A stretch of 64,000 nt of DNA, taken from Fibrobacter sp. UWB11. GTDB taxonomy: Bacteria > Fibrobacterota > Fibrobacteria > Fibrobacterales > Fibrobacteraceae. Numbering within the stretch: the stretch's first letter is position 1; each line of letters opens with the position of its first letter. The stretch lies in assembly GCF_900143015.1 (NCBI RefSeq), contig NZ_FSRT01000001.1:1984001-2048000 (forward strand), written 5' to 3'. A program made the position numbers and the translations under genes. Below the pieces are notes generated by a model. It was not told the origin of the DNA, made no database searches, and saw only the letters and a program-made list of their open reading frames with translations. Below, in pieces: positions 27,974-36,392 of this stretch.

Positions 27974-29154
27974 TGTTTACCATCGTTGATTTCAACAACT
28001 TCTGGAGTCCGTCAGGAGGCGGAGTCCGTCGTTACCATTTGCAGAAAATGGCTTTTTACGAAAAGCAAAGCGAAGTCCGTTCGGTATTTGTCATGCCCTC
28101 TTCAAGCACGTACACAGAAACGCGAAGCGAAGGGCTGATCATCGAGCATGTGGAAGCATTCCGGTTCCCAGGCAATTGGGAATACCGCTTTATGTGGAAG
28201 GGCAGTCAAATCCGCCCGATTCTTGAAAAATACAAGCCCGATGCAATTGAAGTTGGTTCTCCATATATTTTGCCATCCGTTGTCCGCAACATTGCAAAAA
28301 AAGTTGTTCCCAACGCAGCGCTATTCAGTTTTTGGCATGCCGATTTTCCGGTAACCTATGTAGGCAGACCCATTGCAAAAAAATTTGGCGCAGGCACGGG
28401 AACGTTCTTCCGCAAAATTGCATTCTGGTACGCGAAGCAAGAATTTAAAGATTTCGACTGCGTACAAGCTTCATCAAAAGAAGCCATGGCGCGCCTCAAA
28501 AAGAACGGCCTCCCCAACCCACGTTGGATTCCGCTCGGTTGCGATATCGATACATTTTCGCCCAGCAGACGTGACGAAGCGCTTGTTGCAAAACTTAAGG
28601 ACGGCGAGCCCAACCGACTCACGATATTTTTCCCGCACAGGCATTGCAACGAAAAAGGCATAGACCTTGTTCTTGGCGCATACGACATTCTAACACAAAA
28701 GCTCGGCCACGAACCCGCAATAGTCTTTGCAGGCACAGGCCCAAGCCTCCCGCTCGTTCAAGCCGCGGCCGAAAAATACAAGCACGTGAGCTACATTGGA
28801 TTCGTAAACTCCATCGATGAAATGGCCCGCTATTACGCGAGTGTCGATATGGGGCTTGCGCTCTCCGGCTGGGAAACGTTCGGACTTTCCATCCTCGAAA
28901 GCATGGCTAGCGGGAACGCTCTTGTCGGCGCTGCCGCCGGGGCCGCATTCGAACACGTCACAGAATCAGGTGCAGGAACAATCCTCAAGGAGCGCACGCC
29001 CGAAGCCTTAGCCGATGCGATTGTCGAGCTCTACAATTCAGACCTCACCGACAAAAAAGCAAAAGCACGAAAGTACGCCGAGAAATTCAGTTGGAACGAT
29101 TGTTTCAAACGCCAACTCGCTTTGTACAAAGAAATTACCGGACTTAAAAAATGA
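27973..29154 (+). CDS. GT4-type glycosyltransferase
   Basis: 393 residues. The first base of its ATG is the last base of the preceding stop (TAATG). GT-B fold features are an N-terminal SPSGGGVRRYHLQKM nucleotide/acceptor loop, FFPHRHCNEKGIDLVLGAYDIL at the domain boundary, and the nucleotide-sugar signature SGWETFGLSILESMASG (E-x7-E). It transfers a sugar from a nucleotide donor in the cytoplasm, perhaps to a lipid or wall polymer. The next gene (an LTA-synthase-like sulfatase) overlaps by four bases, so glycolipid or surface-polymer work is likely. Sugar and acceptor cannot be read from sequence. Confidence 0.9.
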   Translation: MFTIVDFNNFWSPSGGGVRRYHLQKMAFYEKQSEVRSVFVMPSSSTYTETRSEGLIIEHVEAFRFPGNWEYRFMWKGSQIRPILEKYKPDAIEVGSPYILPSVVRNIAKKVVPNAALFSFWHADFPVTYVGRPIAKKFGAGTGTFFRKIAFWYAKQEFKDFDCVQASSKEAMARLKKNGLPNPRWIPLGCDIDTFSPSRRDEALVAKLKDGEPNRLTIFFPHRHCNEKGIDLVLGAYDILTQKLGHEPAIVFAGTGPSLPLVQAAAEKYKHVSYIGFVNSIDEMARYYASVDMGLALSGWETFGLSILESMASGNALVGAAAGAAFEHVTESGAGTILKERTPEALADAIVELYNSDLTDKKAKARKYAEKFSWNDCFKRQLALYKEITGLKK

Positions 29155-31181
29155 AAAATTTTATACAGAAAATAGCCAAGTTCTTTGAGCCATCCAAGAA
29201 CTTGGTTTTAATTTCGCTCGCCTTTTGGGTTACGCACATTCTGCTCCGTGTAATGCTACTCTTCCGTAGCAATCCTTACGGATTCCCGTTTGTATCTAAG
29301 CCGGACTGGTTTATTTTCCACGCTGTCTGCATCGACTTTATGTGGATTTGCAATGCGCTTGTGGTGTTTATGGTGCTCGGCGGAATTGCCGCAAAAATCG
29401 CAAGTTCGAGATGCGCGGCATCTGCAATTCAAAAAGTCGCGAAAGTCACGACGATTGCCTACACGGTTTTCCATAGCGTCATCTTACTTTTTACGCTTTT
29501 AGACAACGAAGTCCAGCGATTCTTGGGCGGGCACTTGAGCTTCGGCCTTGTGGACACCTACAAGGACACATCGTCCATTGCCATGTTCTATGACTACGTG
29601 GCAAACGACTTGTCTATCCCTTATTTGCAATTCGTTGTGCTCGTACTGATGCTCCCGTTGACCTACGGCTTATACAAACTGTTGAGCAAGCATTACCGCA
29701 CGCCAGACGGATTCCGCATGAAAAAGTCCGTCATTGCAATGGTCATCTTTTACATAGCCTCTTACCTGTTCGTTTATTTTATCTGGACCGGGAACGCTCG
29801 CATGGCAAAACTCCGTCCGGTAGTTTCGCTAGTCTATAACGATCTATTCGTTGCAAAAAGTGCAGCAGGGCTTTCCGAACAAGAACTAGCCTCTTACCGC
29901 ACCGCTTACCAAAATCTGTGGCAACGCGTCGAAGGCGATAATCTCTGGAAATTCTCAGATGATAAAGAAGGCCATGGACTTCCGCTTTACCGAGTACCAA
30001 GCGCAGAGCTCCAGAACAGCGAAAAGCTCGCAGCCCAACGCGAAATGAAGCCCAACTTCATTTTAGTGCTTATGGAATCGCATCGCGGACTTAACACGGG
30101 CTACATGAATCCGCAAATCCAACCCTCGCCTACACCATTCCTCGATTCAATTGCCGCCAACTCTCACGTGTGGATGCGCATGCATACAAGCGGAGTCCCG
30201 ACAACAGGCGGCGTTCTTTCGACACACTTAGGCATCCCGCACCATTCTAGACTTTCGCAAGCAACCGACCTTGCACATGTCACGCTCCCCAGTTTTGTAT
30301 CCGTACTGACAAACAACGGCTACAGCACACACTACATGTCGGCAGCCGACCCCGCCTGGGATAATCTCGGTGTCTGGATGGCCAAATGGTACACTGCAGA
30401 ACATTACAGCCGCGAGCGCGAAGATGATTCGACATTCATGGAGCATGCCGCCCAATATGTGCGCGACACGCTCTCCAAAGCAGGCAAGCCGTTCCTCGCC
30501 ACGCTCATGACGCGCTCCAACCATTACCCGTTCAACTTTGCAGCAGGCATGACCGATGAACAAAAAGCACGCCCCCTACAAGAGCGCATCAACGTCACCA
30601 TGAACTATGCCGACAGGCAACTCGCGCACTTCATCCGCTCCATTCAAAACGAAGAATGGTACAAGAACACGTACGTTATCATCATGGCAGACCACGGTTT
30701 CCCCTTAGGCGAAAATGGAGTTTCGACCATGAACGGCGGCGGATTTTCAAACATCAGTTGGATTCCGTTTATCATCCACGGCAAAGGGCTTGAACCGGTT
30801 CACGACACGACAACTGCCGCGCAAATCGATATCGCCCCCACCATACTCGAGCTCGCCGGATTTGCAGTCCCGAATATTTTCATGGGACACAACTTGCTGC
30901 GTGATACAGAAACCACTCTGAATGCTGACAGCACGATCGTCAAAAAGGAACTCGCAGGGCTCTCGCTAGGAGCATACTCGGGCTATTCTGCACTCGGCCT
31001 CGACAAATACCGCGTAGTTTCAAAGACAAACTCCAACGACGAAGTTTACCTCTTTGATGATGGAGACATGCGTCAGGAGCACGACCTCGCCAAAACAGAA
31101 GCCGAACGCACTGCCAAAATGCACGCCACGCTCGATACACTCATCAAGATTTCGGATTATTCGCTCGAACACGGGCTGTAA
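29151..31181 (+). CDS. LTA-synthase-like membrane sulfatase/phosphotransferase
   Basis: 676 residues. Five or so membrane helices (residues about 15-225) precede an extracytoplasmic alkaline-phosphatase/sulfatase-fold domain (about 290-650). Metal and nucleophile regions are visible: FILVLMESHRGLNTGYMNP (first Glu), TSGVPTTGGVLSTHLG (the Thr in the nucleophile position), YVIIMADHGFPLGENG (Asp-His) and FIIHGKG. Relatives transfer phosphoglycerol or phosphoethanolamine to surface glycans. It overlaps the glycosyltransferase gene (ATGA), and the pair probably builds and decorates a surface polymer. A bidirectional terminator follows. Confidence 0.87.
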   Translation: MKNFIQKIAKFFEPSKNLVLISLAFWVTHILLRVMLLFRSNPYGFPFVSKPDWFIFHAVCIDFMWICNALVVFMVLGGIAAKIASSRCAASAIQKVAKVTTIAYTVFHSVILLFTLLDNEVQRFLGGHLSFGLVDTYKDTSSIAMFYDYVANDLSIPYLQFVVLVLMLPLTYGLYKLLSKHYRTPDGFRMKKSVIAMVIFYIASYLFVYFIWTGNARMAKLRPVVSLVYNDLFVAKSAAGLSEQELASYRTAYQNLWQRVEGDNLWKFSDDKEGHGLPLYRVPSAELQNSEKLAAQREMKPNFILVLMESHRGLNTGYMNPQIQPSPTPFLDSIAANSHVWMRMHTSGVPTTGGVLSTHLGIPHHSRLSQATDLAHVTLPSFVSVLTNNGYSTHYMSAADPAWDNLGVWMAKWYTAEHYSREREDDSTFMEHAAQYVRDTLSKAGKPFLATLMTRSNHYPFNFAAGMTDEQKARPLQERINVTMNYADRQLAHFIRSIQNEEWYKNTYVIIMADHGFPLGENGVSTMNGGGFSNISWIPFIIHGKGLEPVHDTTTAAQIDIAPTILELAGFAVPNIFMGHNLLRDTETTLNADSTIVKKELAGLSLGAYSGYSALGLDKYRVVSKTNSNDEVYLFDDGDMRQEHDLAKTEAERTAKMHATLDTLIKISDYSLEHGL

Positions 31182-31202
31182 TTCGCGCAGACCTTAACGC
31201 GA

Positions 31203-31230
31203 AAAAGACTCGTCAATGACGAGTCTTTTT
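31203..31230. terminator. Bidirectional terminator between the sulfatase gene and tRNA-Pro
   Basis: AAAAAGACTCGTC, AAT, GACGAGTCTTTTT: a symmetrical hairpin with A and T tracts on both sides. It can end the rightward operon and the leftward tRNA. Confidence 0.85.
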
Positions 31231-31232
31231 AG

Positions 31233-31306
31233 TCGGGATGACTGAATTCGAATCAGCGACCTCTTGAACCCCATTCAAGCGCTCTACCAGGCTGAGCTAC
31301 ATCCCG
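31233..31306 (-). tRNA. tRNA-Pro(GGG)
   Basis: Read leftward, the acceptor stem CGGGATG/CATCCCG is closed by discriminator A, the D arm begins TAGCTCAG, and the T loop is TTCGAAT. The anticodon arm CTTGA-ATGGGGT-TCAAG puts GGG at positions 34-36. The 3' CCA is not encoded. A promoter (TTG, 20 bases, TAACTTTG) lies upstream and a terminator just downstream. Confidence 0.93.
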
Positions 31307-31327
31307 AGGTCTCTTACAAGAGTATGC

Positions 31328-31358
31328 CAAAGTTAGTTAAACCACGGTATTTTTTCAA
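31328..31358 (-). promoter_or_regulatory. Promoter of tRNA-Pro, Bacteroidota-type
   Basis: Read leftward: TTG (31356-31358), 20 bases, TAACTTTG (31328-31335). This matches the known TTTG-N19-21-TAnnTTTG layout. The tRNA 5' end follows 21 bases later. Confidence 0.65.
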
Positions 31359-31402
31359 GGCAAACTCTTGAAAAAAGCAACAATTAGACCATTCCGGCAG
31401 CG

Positions 31403-32134
31403 CTAGTCCTTCCAATAACCAACGATAAGCACTTCAGGTGTTGCCTTCGGGAATTTTTTGCTCTTAAAGCCGACAATCTTGCGAATGCTCTTTTGTTTGA
31501 GTTCCCACCCCGTGCGGGAAAGTCCACTCGTCGAAAGGGTCAACTTCAATCCAGGAACCTTGCCCCCTTCCCTAATTTTACCCAAATCATCAACATTGAG
31601 CATCACGTTCTTGGTCTTGAGCTTAAATTCCTTTTGAGCATTTTCATCAAGAGTTAGGTCTGGGCGAGTTTTCTTGTCGGTTCCCCACACGTAGAACGTC
31701 CATTCACGCTTTTCATTCGGAGCGTAGTACCCCGTATCAAATAGCTTTTCGCCAAAGAAAATCGGATTTTTCACATAGCCATCAAGTTGAGCAGCATACG
31801 ACTTGCCCTGATTGTCAATCATCACCACAACCGGATTGATTTGACCATCCATGCCAGCAAAATCCATATCAAATTCAATTGTCACCGCAGCATTCGGTGC
31901 AATCTTAGTCGGATACTTAAAATTCGACATGCCAATACCTTGACCCATCACGGTTTCAAGGGTTATTTCTTTATTCGTAATATTGGCACCCTTGATAACG
32001 ATATGACGCACATCGCCTTGGTCTGCATAACCAATCGGGTACGGATCCGGCACGAAACGGATAATATCGTCAGCAAGTACGGGAGCCACAAAAAACGCAG
32101 CTAAAAGTGCAAGAGAAAACTTTTTGAAATTCAT
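31403..32134 (-). CDS. Secreted protein of unknown function
   Basis: 243 residues with a clear signal peptide (LALLAAFFVAPVLA|DD). The mature part is beta-rich: VRHIVIKGANITNKEITLET and APNAAVTIEFDMDFAGMDGQ look like an immunoglobulin-like domain of the DUF1573 kind, and KFPKATPEVLIVGYWKD closes the protein. No catalytic motif is visible. A TATATTAA box stands exactly five bases before the ATG with no Shine-Dalgarno, suggesting a leaderless message. It stands alone downstream of a small lipoprotein gene read the same way. The DUF1573 resemblance is a weak impression. Confidence 0.65.
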   Translation of the reverse strand: MNFKKFSLALLAAFFVAPVLADDIIRFVPDPYPIGYADQGDVRHIVIKGANITNKEITLETVMGQGIGMSNFKYPTKIAPNAAVTIEFDMDFAGMDGQINPVVVMIDNQGKSYAAQLDGYVKNPIFFGEKLFDTGYYAPNEKREWTFYVWGTDKKTRPDLTLDENAQKEFKLKTKNVMLNVDDLGKIREGGKVPGLKLTLSTSGLSRTGWELKQKSIRKIVGFKSKKFPKATPEVLIVGYWKD

Positions 32135-32155
32135 ATTGGTTAATATACAAAAATG

Positions 32156-32440
32156 TCACCATTTCTTTCTAGACGAAGATGATTTACGATCTATACAACG
32201 ATATTTCGATTGATCATAACAATAACTGGAAATAGAAAAACCAGGAGATATCGGTACAGTGCGATAATAATCGACACATTCATCGTACTTGGGTTGATCA
32301 ACGCACATCGCATTTTTCTTATTATACTCATCCTGACTTTCCTTATACCATTCTTCAGCGCAAGTATTCGTAGAAGCGCAGGGCCCGCACGCCATAAGCA
32401 ACGGGCACACGAGAATCGGTATAATCAAGAACTTCATCAT
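32156..32440 (-). CDS. Small cysteine-rich lipoprotein
   Basis: 94 residues from the first of two adjacent ATGs (32440 or 32437). MKFLIIPILVCPLLMAC is a lipoprotein signal with lipobox LLMAC. The mature part is short, has six further cysteines after the acylated one (CASTNTCAEEWYKE, CVDQPKYDECVDYY, YCYDQSKYRCIDRK) and ends in a Ser/Lys tail. The even count suggests disulphides in the periplasm. I do not recognise the family. A longer in-frame reading from 32512 is rejected because it would run into the oppositely read phosphatase and displace the signal. The start lies head-to-head with that gene. Confidence 0.65.
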   Translation of the reverse strand: MMKFLIIPILVCPLLMACGPCASTNTCAEEWYKESQDEYNKKNAMCVDQPKYDECVDYYRTVPISPGFSISSYCYDQSKYRCIDRKSSSSRKKW

Positions 32441-32460
32441 AAAATGAATATACAAAATTC

Positions 32461-32468
32461 TAAATTTG
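32461..32468 (+). promoter_or_regulatory. -7-type box TAAATTTG, five bases before the phosphatase start
   Basis: An exact TAnnTTTG match followed by GCGCC and ATG. Transcription would begin at or next to the start codon. Confidence 0.55.
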
Positions 32469-32473
32469 GCGCC

Positions 32474-33265
32474 ATGACTCCACGCGACAAACTCAAAGCA
32501 TTGCTTCACCAAAAGGAACTGTTCATTTTCGATTTAGATGGAACGCTATTCAATACGCTGGGCGATTTGGCACCCGCAGTGAATTACGCAATGAAGCAGT
32601 CCGGGCTTAAAACACATCCCAACGAAGATGTAAAAATCTTCATCGGAAACGGCTCCATGAACCTCATACGTCGAGCGGTAGCCGCTAATTATGTCGGCAT
32701 GGAAAACATTCGTGATATCGATAAAGTCGCCGCCGTGCTAAGCAGCAATGGCTACAGCGAAGATAAGATTAAAGAAATTCATAAAGTTTATTCAGAATAC
32801 TATTGGGAACATTGTACTGAAAATACAGAACCGTACGAAGGGGTTATAGAACTCGTTCAACGAATCGCAAACATCAAACGTGACGGAAACTGCGCGAATG
32901 GTAATGGATACTGCGCCGGGAATAAATGCGCCGCGATGCTCACAAACAAGCCGGTCGCACCCGCACAAAAAATTCTCGAAAAATTCGGTCTTGAAAATTC
33001 GTTCGCCACATACCTCTGTGGAGACACCACGCCCGCACGCAAGCCAAGCCCCGCCGGGATTTTCGAGATTCTCCGCCAAACAGGAATCGTCCCCGAAAAA
33101 GCAATTATGATTGGTGACGATACACCCGATGTTCTAGCAGCAAAGAACGCAAGCATCGATTGCATCACGCTTTTTGAAGGCTTCGGCAAAGCAGAAAATC
33201 TGCTCCCGCTAGAACCGCGCTATACCGCAGGCCACATCAAGGATTTCGCAGAATTTATCGATTAG
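32474..33265 (+). CDS. HAD-family phosphatase, phosphoglycolate-phosphatase-like
   Basis: 263 residues from the ATG at 32474. HAD motif I is FIFDLDGTLFNTLGDL, the Thr of motif II lies in AAMLTNKPV, and motifs III-IV are KPSP and MIGDDTPDVLAAKNA. The all-helical cap fits the Gph/PGP group, which clears 2-phosphoglycolate and similar phosphate esters. A perfect TAAATTTG lies five bases before the chosen ATG, with no Shine-Dalgarno, so I prefer it over the in-frame ATG at 32444. An insert of about 13 residues (RDGNCANGNGYCAGNKC) before motif II carries three cysteines and is unusual. Confidence 0.85.
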   Translation: MTPRDKLKALLHQKELFIFDLDGTLFNTLGDLAPAVNYAMKQSGLKTHPNEDVKIFIGNGSMNLIRRAVAANYVGMENIRDIDKVAAVLSSNGYSEDKIKEIHKVYSEYYWEHCTENTEPYEGVIELVQRIANIKRDGNCANGNGYCAGNKCAAMLTNKPVAPAQKILEKFGLENSFATYLCGDTTPARKPSPAGIFEILRQTGIVPEKAIMIGDDTPDVLAAKNASIDCITLFEGFGKAENLLPLEPRYTAGHIKDFAEFID

Positions 33266-33274
33266 ATAATTCCA

Positions 33275-33589
33275 TTACCTTTTCAATCTTTGTTTATCAT
33301 CTAAAATTTGGGTTAATTCTCGAGCTGCATATTCAAGGCCATCCCACGGATCCCCTAGTTCATAATTATCCGCATTAACACCATAATAACATACTAAATC
33401 ATAATCAAGCCAATCCGAGACTTCTAAAATTTTTTCTTTTTTTGTGGAATCAGACGTTTCTAACTTGCTAGAATCATTCAAAACACCGGTCGTATCCTGC
33501 TTTTCTTCAGCAGCACCGCAATTAGCCCAAAATACAGCCGTGATCAACAGCGTAATTTTATGAAATTTTTTTCTAAAGAACCTAGACAT
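33275..33589 (-). CDS. Small lipoprotein of unknown function
   Basis: 104 residues. KITLLITAVFWANC is a lipoprotein signal with lipobox FWANC, followed by a Ser/Thr/Asp/Lys-rich linker and a short acidic domain (WLDYDLVCYYGVNADNYELG). The signal resembles those of the two TonB-C-type lipoproteins upstream (ALWAGC, VLWAGC), so the three may be relatives, this one without the C-terminal domain. No function can be given. It follows the next gene by 18 bases and may share its message. Confidence 0.6.
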   Translation of the reverse strand: MSRFFRKKFHKITLLITAVFWANCGAAEEKQDTTGVLNDSSKLETSDSTKKEKILEVSDWLDYDLVCYYGVNADNYELGDPWDGLEYAARELTQILDDKQRLKR

Positions 33590-33607
33590 ACTCTGTATTA
33601 TACAAAA

Positions 33608-34432
33608 TTATTCTGTCAGCGACAAAGGCTGTTCAGAAGCACTTGATGCAGCCGAAGGAATAACTTCGTACAGATTAACAGGGAATGTAAACGTCCCGCC
33701 TCTTTGCGTTTTCGGGAATGCCCAACGAGCTATTGATTTTCTGATTTCTTCGCTAAACTGATCATTCGTTGATTTAATCTCAACATTTTCAACGTTTCCA
33801 CTCGGAGAAATCTTCAGTTCAAAAACAGTCTCTCCTTCAAATTCCTTAGCACGTTTAGCGCTATACTTTACATTTTTATAAAGATTCTTATTGCAGATAT
33901 GGCGTATGGCCGGCGAACGCTGACGGAATACTTTCAGAAAATATTTAACATCAATGTCGTTATCCTTCCCTACGACAACATCATCTTCCGTCAATTCTTT
34001 GACAAGGCAACGAGGAACAGAGCGAGGCGGCCGGCTAATTTCACGAGGGTCATCAGGAGAAACAATCTCACGCGGAGGCCGAACTCCATAAAGGGCTACC
34101 GCTCTCCCCATATTTTCTTCGATAACACCGTACAAAGCCCGAATCATACCGATTTCAGGCTTCATCTTGGCAACGCGAGCAACCTTTTTCAACAGGGAAT
34201 CCTTGGCAGGTTCTATCACAGCAACGTTATCCGAAGCAGACGATTCCGCAAACTCATTTTCAGACACCAAAGTATCCGCAGAAAGAGAACTATTCGCCGA
34301 TTGCGCCGCATTTCCCAAAATTTGCGATTGAGAAACATCCGACTTTTTATCAGAATCGTTACAACCAGCCCACAACGCAGCCGCAGTCATGAGCGCCACT
34401 TTGCCAAGAAATTTGCTGAAGTTTTTCGCCAT
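33608..34432 (-). CDS. Lipoprotein with a C-terminal TonB-like domain
   Basis: 274 residues. The signal ends in ALWAGC (lipobox), then comes a long Ser/Asp-rich linker (about 25-70). The C-terminal part, KYFLKVFRQRSPAIRHICNK then EFEGETVFELKISPSGNVEN and IARWAFPKTQRGGTFTFPVN, matches the AgmX/TonB C-terminal fold (VxFxIxxxGxVxxxxV...W.FP). A normal TonB has a membrane helix and a proline spacer, and both are missing here. This is more likely a periplasmic or outer-membrane adaptor, as in gliding-motility AgmX/PglI proteins. A paralogue lies at 35166-36143. Confidence 0.72.
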   Translation of the reverse strand: MAKNFSKFLGKVALMTAAALWAGCNDSDKKSDVSQSQILGNAAQSANSSLSADTLVSENEFAESSASDNVAVIEPAKDSLLKKVARVAKMKPEIGMIRALYGVIEENMGRAVALYGVRPPREIVSPDDPREISRPPRSVPRCLVKELTEDDVVVGKDNDIDVKYFLKVFRQRSPAIRHICNKNLYKNVKYSAKRAKEFEGETVFELKISPSGNVENVEIKSTNDQFSEEIRKSIARWAFPKTQRGGTFTFPVNLYEVIPSAASSASEQPLSLTE

Positions 34433-34524
34433 GCTTTATAAATAACAAAATTCAAATCAGAAAAATCAGCGTACAAAGACAATTTTACACGTTCAAGGGG
34501 CGTTTTTTTTGCCCAAATATGCTA

Positions 34525-35142
34525 CTAAAATGCAATTTTCGGAGTTTGCGAACGCAGCACCCACAAGCGAATGATAACAGCAACGGTCGCCCCGATAAGA
34601 CACATGAACATATCCGTTTGCGTATCCCAAATGTAGCCCTGCGTTCCTAAAAATGCTTCCGTATCCGTCGGATTGCTGAGCGATGCAAGCCACTCGATAA
34701 TTTCATAAAGCGCAGAAATTGCCTCGGCCACGCACACCGACAAGAAGCCCGTCCAGCCAGCCGTCTTGATCGGAGTCGTGCGGCGCAAAAGTTCAATCAT
34801 CACAAGTGCAGGAGTAACGCCCTGCATCAAATGCCCGATTTTATCGTAGTTGTTTCGCGTCCAGCCGAACCAATCCTGCATCCAGAATCCAAGCGGAACA
34901 TTCGCATACGAATAATGAGCCCCCACCAAAAGTACCGCCATATGGAGCGCCATTACCCCGTAAAGATACGTCGGCATCCTGAATTTTTTGTAAGTCAACA
35001 CAAGGACCAACAGCCCGACAATCGCAGGTGTCGCTTCAAGAATCCAAGTGAGATAAGTATCTTCGACTCCGATGACAGACCAAAGCGTTGTCAGGAGAAC
35101 AAACGCTAGCAAGAACAAATGAGATTTTTCAATATTATTCAT
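34525..35142 (-). CDS. DUF2238 (YjdF-like) membrane protein
   Basis: 205 residues from the ATG at 35142; five more codons upstream are open from 35157. About six membrane helices. Conserved polar residues of the family are present: NNYDKIGHLMQGVTPALV, SALYEIIEWLASL and YIWDTQTDMFMCLIGA. These Asp/His/Glu residues within helices suggest a metal-dependent or proton-linked activity that has not been established for the family. It lies between the two TonB-C-type lipoprotein genes and is read in the same direction. Confidence 0.85.
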   Translation of the reverse strand: MNNIEKSHLFLLAFVLLTTLWSVIGVEDTYLTWILEATPAIVGLLVLVLTYKKFRMPTYLYGVMALHMAVLLVGAHYSYANVPLGFWMQDWFGWTRNNYDKIGHLMQGVTPALVMIELLRRTTPIKTAGWTGFLSVCVAEAISALYEIIEWLASLSNPTDTEAFLGTQGYIWDTQTDMFMCLIGATVAVIIRLWVLRSQTPKIAF

Positions 35143-35165
35143 GCATAGAAAATACAAATTTTCAA

Positions 35166-36143
35166 TTATTTAGGCTGCGACGATAGTCTGGCTTCTTCAT
35201 AAAAACGAATGGGTACATAAACAACAGTCGTTCCTGATTTAACCTTAGAGAAAGTCCATCGACACACCGCATTTATTATGTTTTCATCAAAATCTTTAAC
35301 ACCAGTAGTCGATGAAATTATTAACGCATCTTTTACAGTTCCATCCGCAGAAATCGTTAACATCAATGTAATTTTTCCTTCAAAAGGATTAGACGGTTTT
35401 CCCTCGAGAAACATTCCGTATATATGACTTAAAGTAGGATTTTTTTGTCGAAAAACTTTTGCAACCCTTGAATACATCTCTTGATTAAGAGTTTGATTGT
35501 CTGCGGATTTAATATTTTCAAAAAGAACTTTCGCAGTTGCGTTAGACTTAAACTTAACCGCATTCACATGACCCACCACACTAAGTTCAGAAGTCATACT
35601 AAAAGGATGAACAAGATCTTTAGGAAAAGGATACGATCTTAGGCCATATTCCTCGGGAACACCAACATAAATAAGACCTCTGCTAGTATTTACTCTTGTT
35701 CTTCTAATACAACCGTACTTTTTAACAGAACCATACTTCAACAAGTTTCCTATATCGTATCGAAGCCCCGCATACACGTTGTCCTTACAAACGTTACCTA
35801 ACGGTCCAATAGGAAAATATTCTTTCATCAAGCTATCTCTAGTCCGCTGTTTTTCAAGCAGTTTCGCGGAATCCAACAATATGACCGTTTGGGAATTTGT
35901 ATCAAGGGAATCTTTAGAAATCTCACTCGAAAGAGAATCGTCTTTTCCCGTTACATTCTGCAACGCCGCAGAATCAGATGATTCAACTAGATTGGATATT
36001 TCAGCTACACCGAAACTGTTCGAAGCGCTGCTTAATGACTTTTCATTTTTCGAATCTTTATCAACGTTACTGCAACCAGCCCACAGCACCGCTGTAGCCA
36101 TCAACGCTATTTCACTAAAATATTTGCTAAAGAAGTTTGCCAT
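35166..36143 (-). CDS. Lipoprotein with a C-terminal TonB-like domain (paralogue)
   Basis: 325 residues from the ATG at 36143, chosen by alignment with the paralogue start (MAKNFSKFLG versus MANFFSKYFS). ATGs at 36149 and a TTG at 36158 are in frame. Lipobox VLWAGC is followed by a Ser/Asn/Asp-rich linker (about 25-95) and a middle part containing YVGVPEEYGLRSYPFPKD. The TonB/AgmX-like end runs VAKVFRQKNPTLSHIYGMFL, FEGKITLMLTISADGTVKDA and VCRWTFSKVKSGTTVVYVPI. It is longer than its relative by about 50 residues in the middle. The bases AATTTTGTTATTTAT precede both starts, so regulation may be shared. Confidence 0.72.
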   Translation of the reverse strand: MANFFSKYFSEIALMATAVLWAGCSNVDKDSKNEKSLSSASNSFGVAEISNLVESSDSAALQNVTGKDDSLSSEISKDSLDTNSQTVILLDSAKLLEKQRTRDSLMKEYFPIGPLGNVCKDNVYAGLRYDIGNLLKYGSVKKYGCIRRTRVNTSRGLIYVGVPEEYGLRSYPFPKDLVHPFSMTSELSVVGHVNAVKFKSNATAKVLFENIKSADNQTLNQEMYSRVAKVFRQKNPTLSHIYGMFLEGKPSNPFEGKITLMLTISADGTVKDALIISSTTGVKDFDENIINAVCRWTFSKVKSGTTVVYVPIRFYEEARLSSQPK

Positions 36144-36296
36144 GGCCATAAATAACAAAATTCAAAATAAACAATCAATGCAAAAAAATTTCTTTTACAA
36201 TTTTTTTCACATCATTTTGGCACAAAGGATTTTCAGAACTTTCCATTGAGATTATGGGATTTTTGCGTTTTCCGCACTTCTCGCGCGTCGCTCGCC

Positions 36297-36378
36297 TTTT
36301 GACGCCTCCGGCGTCCGTGGCGGCGGCTCAAATATGCGAAAGCAAGCTTTCGCGCATTATTCGCCTTGCGCACTTTTA
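36297..36378 (+). repeat. Interspersed hairpin repeat, copy 2
   Basis: TTTT, hairpin GACGCC-TCC-GGCGTC (36301-36315), linker CGTGGCGGCGGCTC, a 7-bp stem GCGAAAG/CTTTCGC with loop CAAG (36336-36353), then CGCCTTGCGCACTTTT. The miaB promoter box begins two bases beyond it. CTCGCGCGTCGCTCGCC on its left side looks like a decayed second unit. Confidence 0.8.
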
Positions 36379-36379
36379 C

Positions 36380-36387
36380 TATCTTTG
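36380..36387 (+). promoter_or_regulatory. -7-type box TATCTTTG, five bases before miaB
   Basis: An exact TAnnTTTG match followed by GCCGC and the ATG at 36393. There is no Shine-Dalgarno, so the message is probably leaderless. Confidence 0.55.
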
Positions 36388-36392
36388 GCCGC

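Noticed and set aside
32210-32473. Long N-terminal extension of the HAD phosphatase
   Set aside because: The extension runs antisense through the small lipoprotein gene and has no HAD features; the HAD motif I begins right after the 32474 start.
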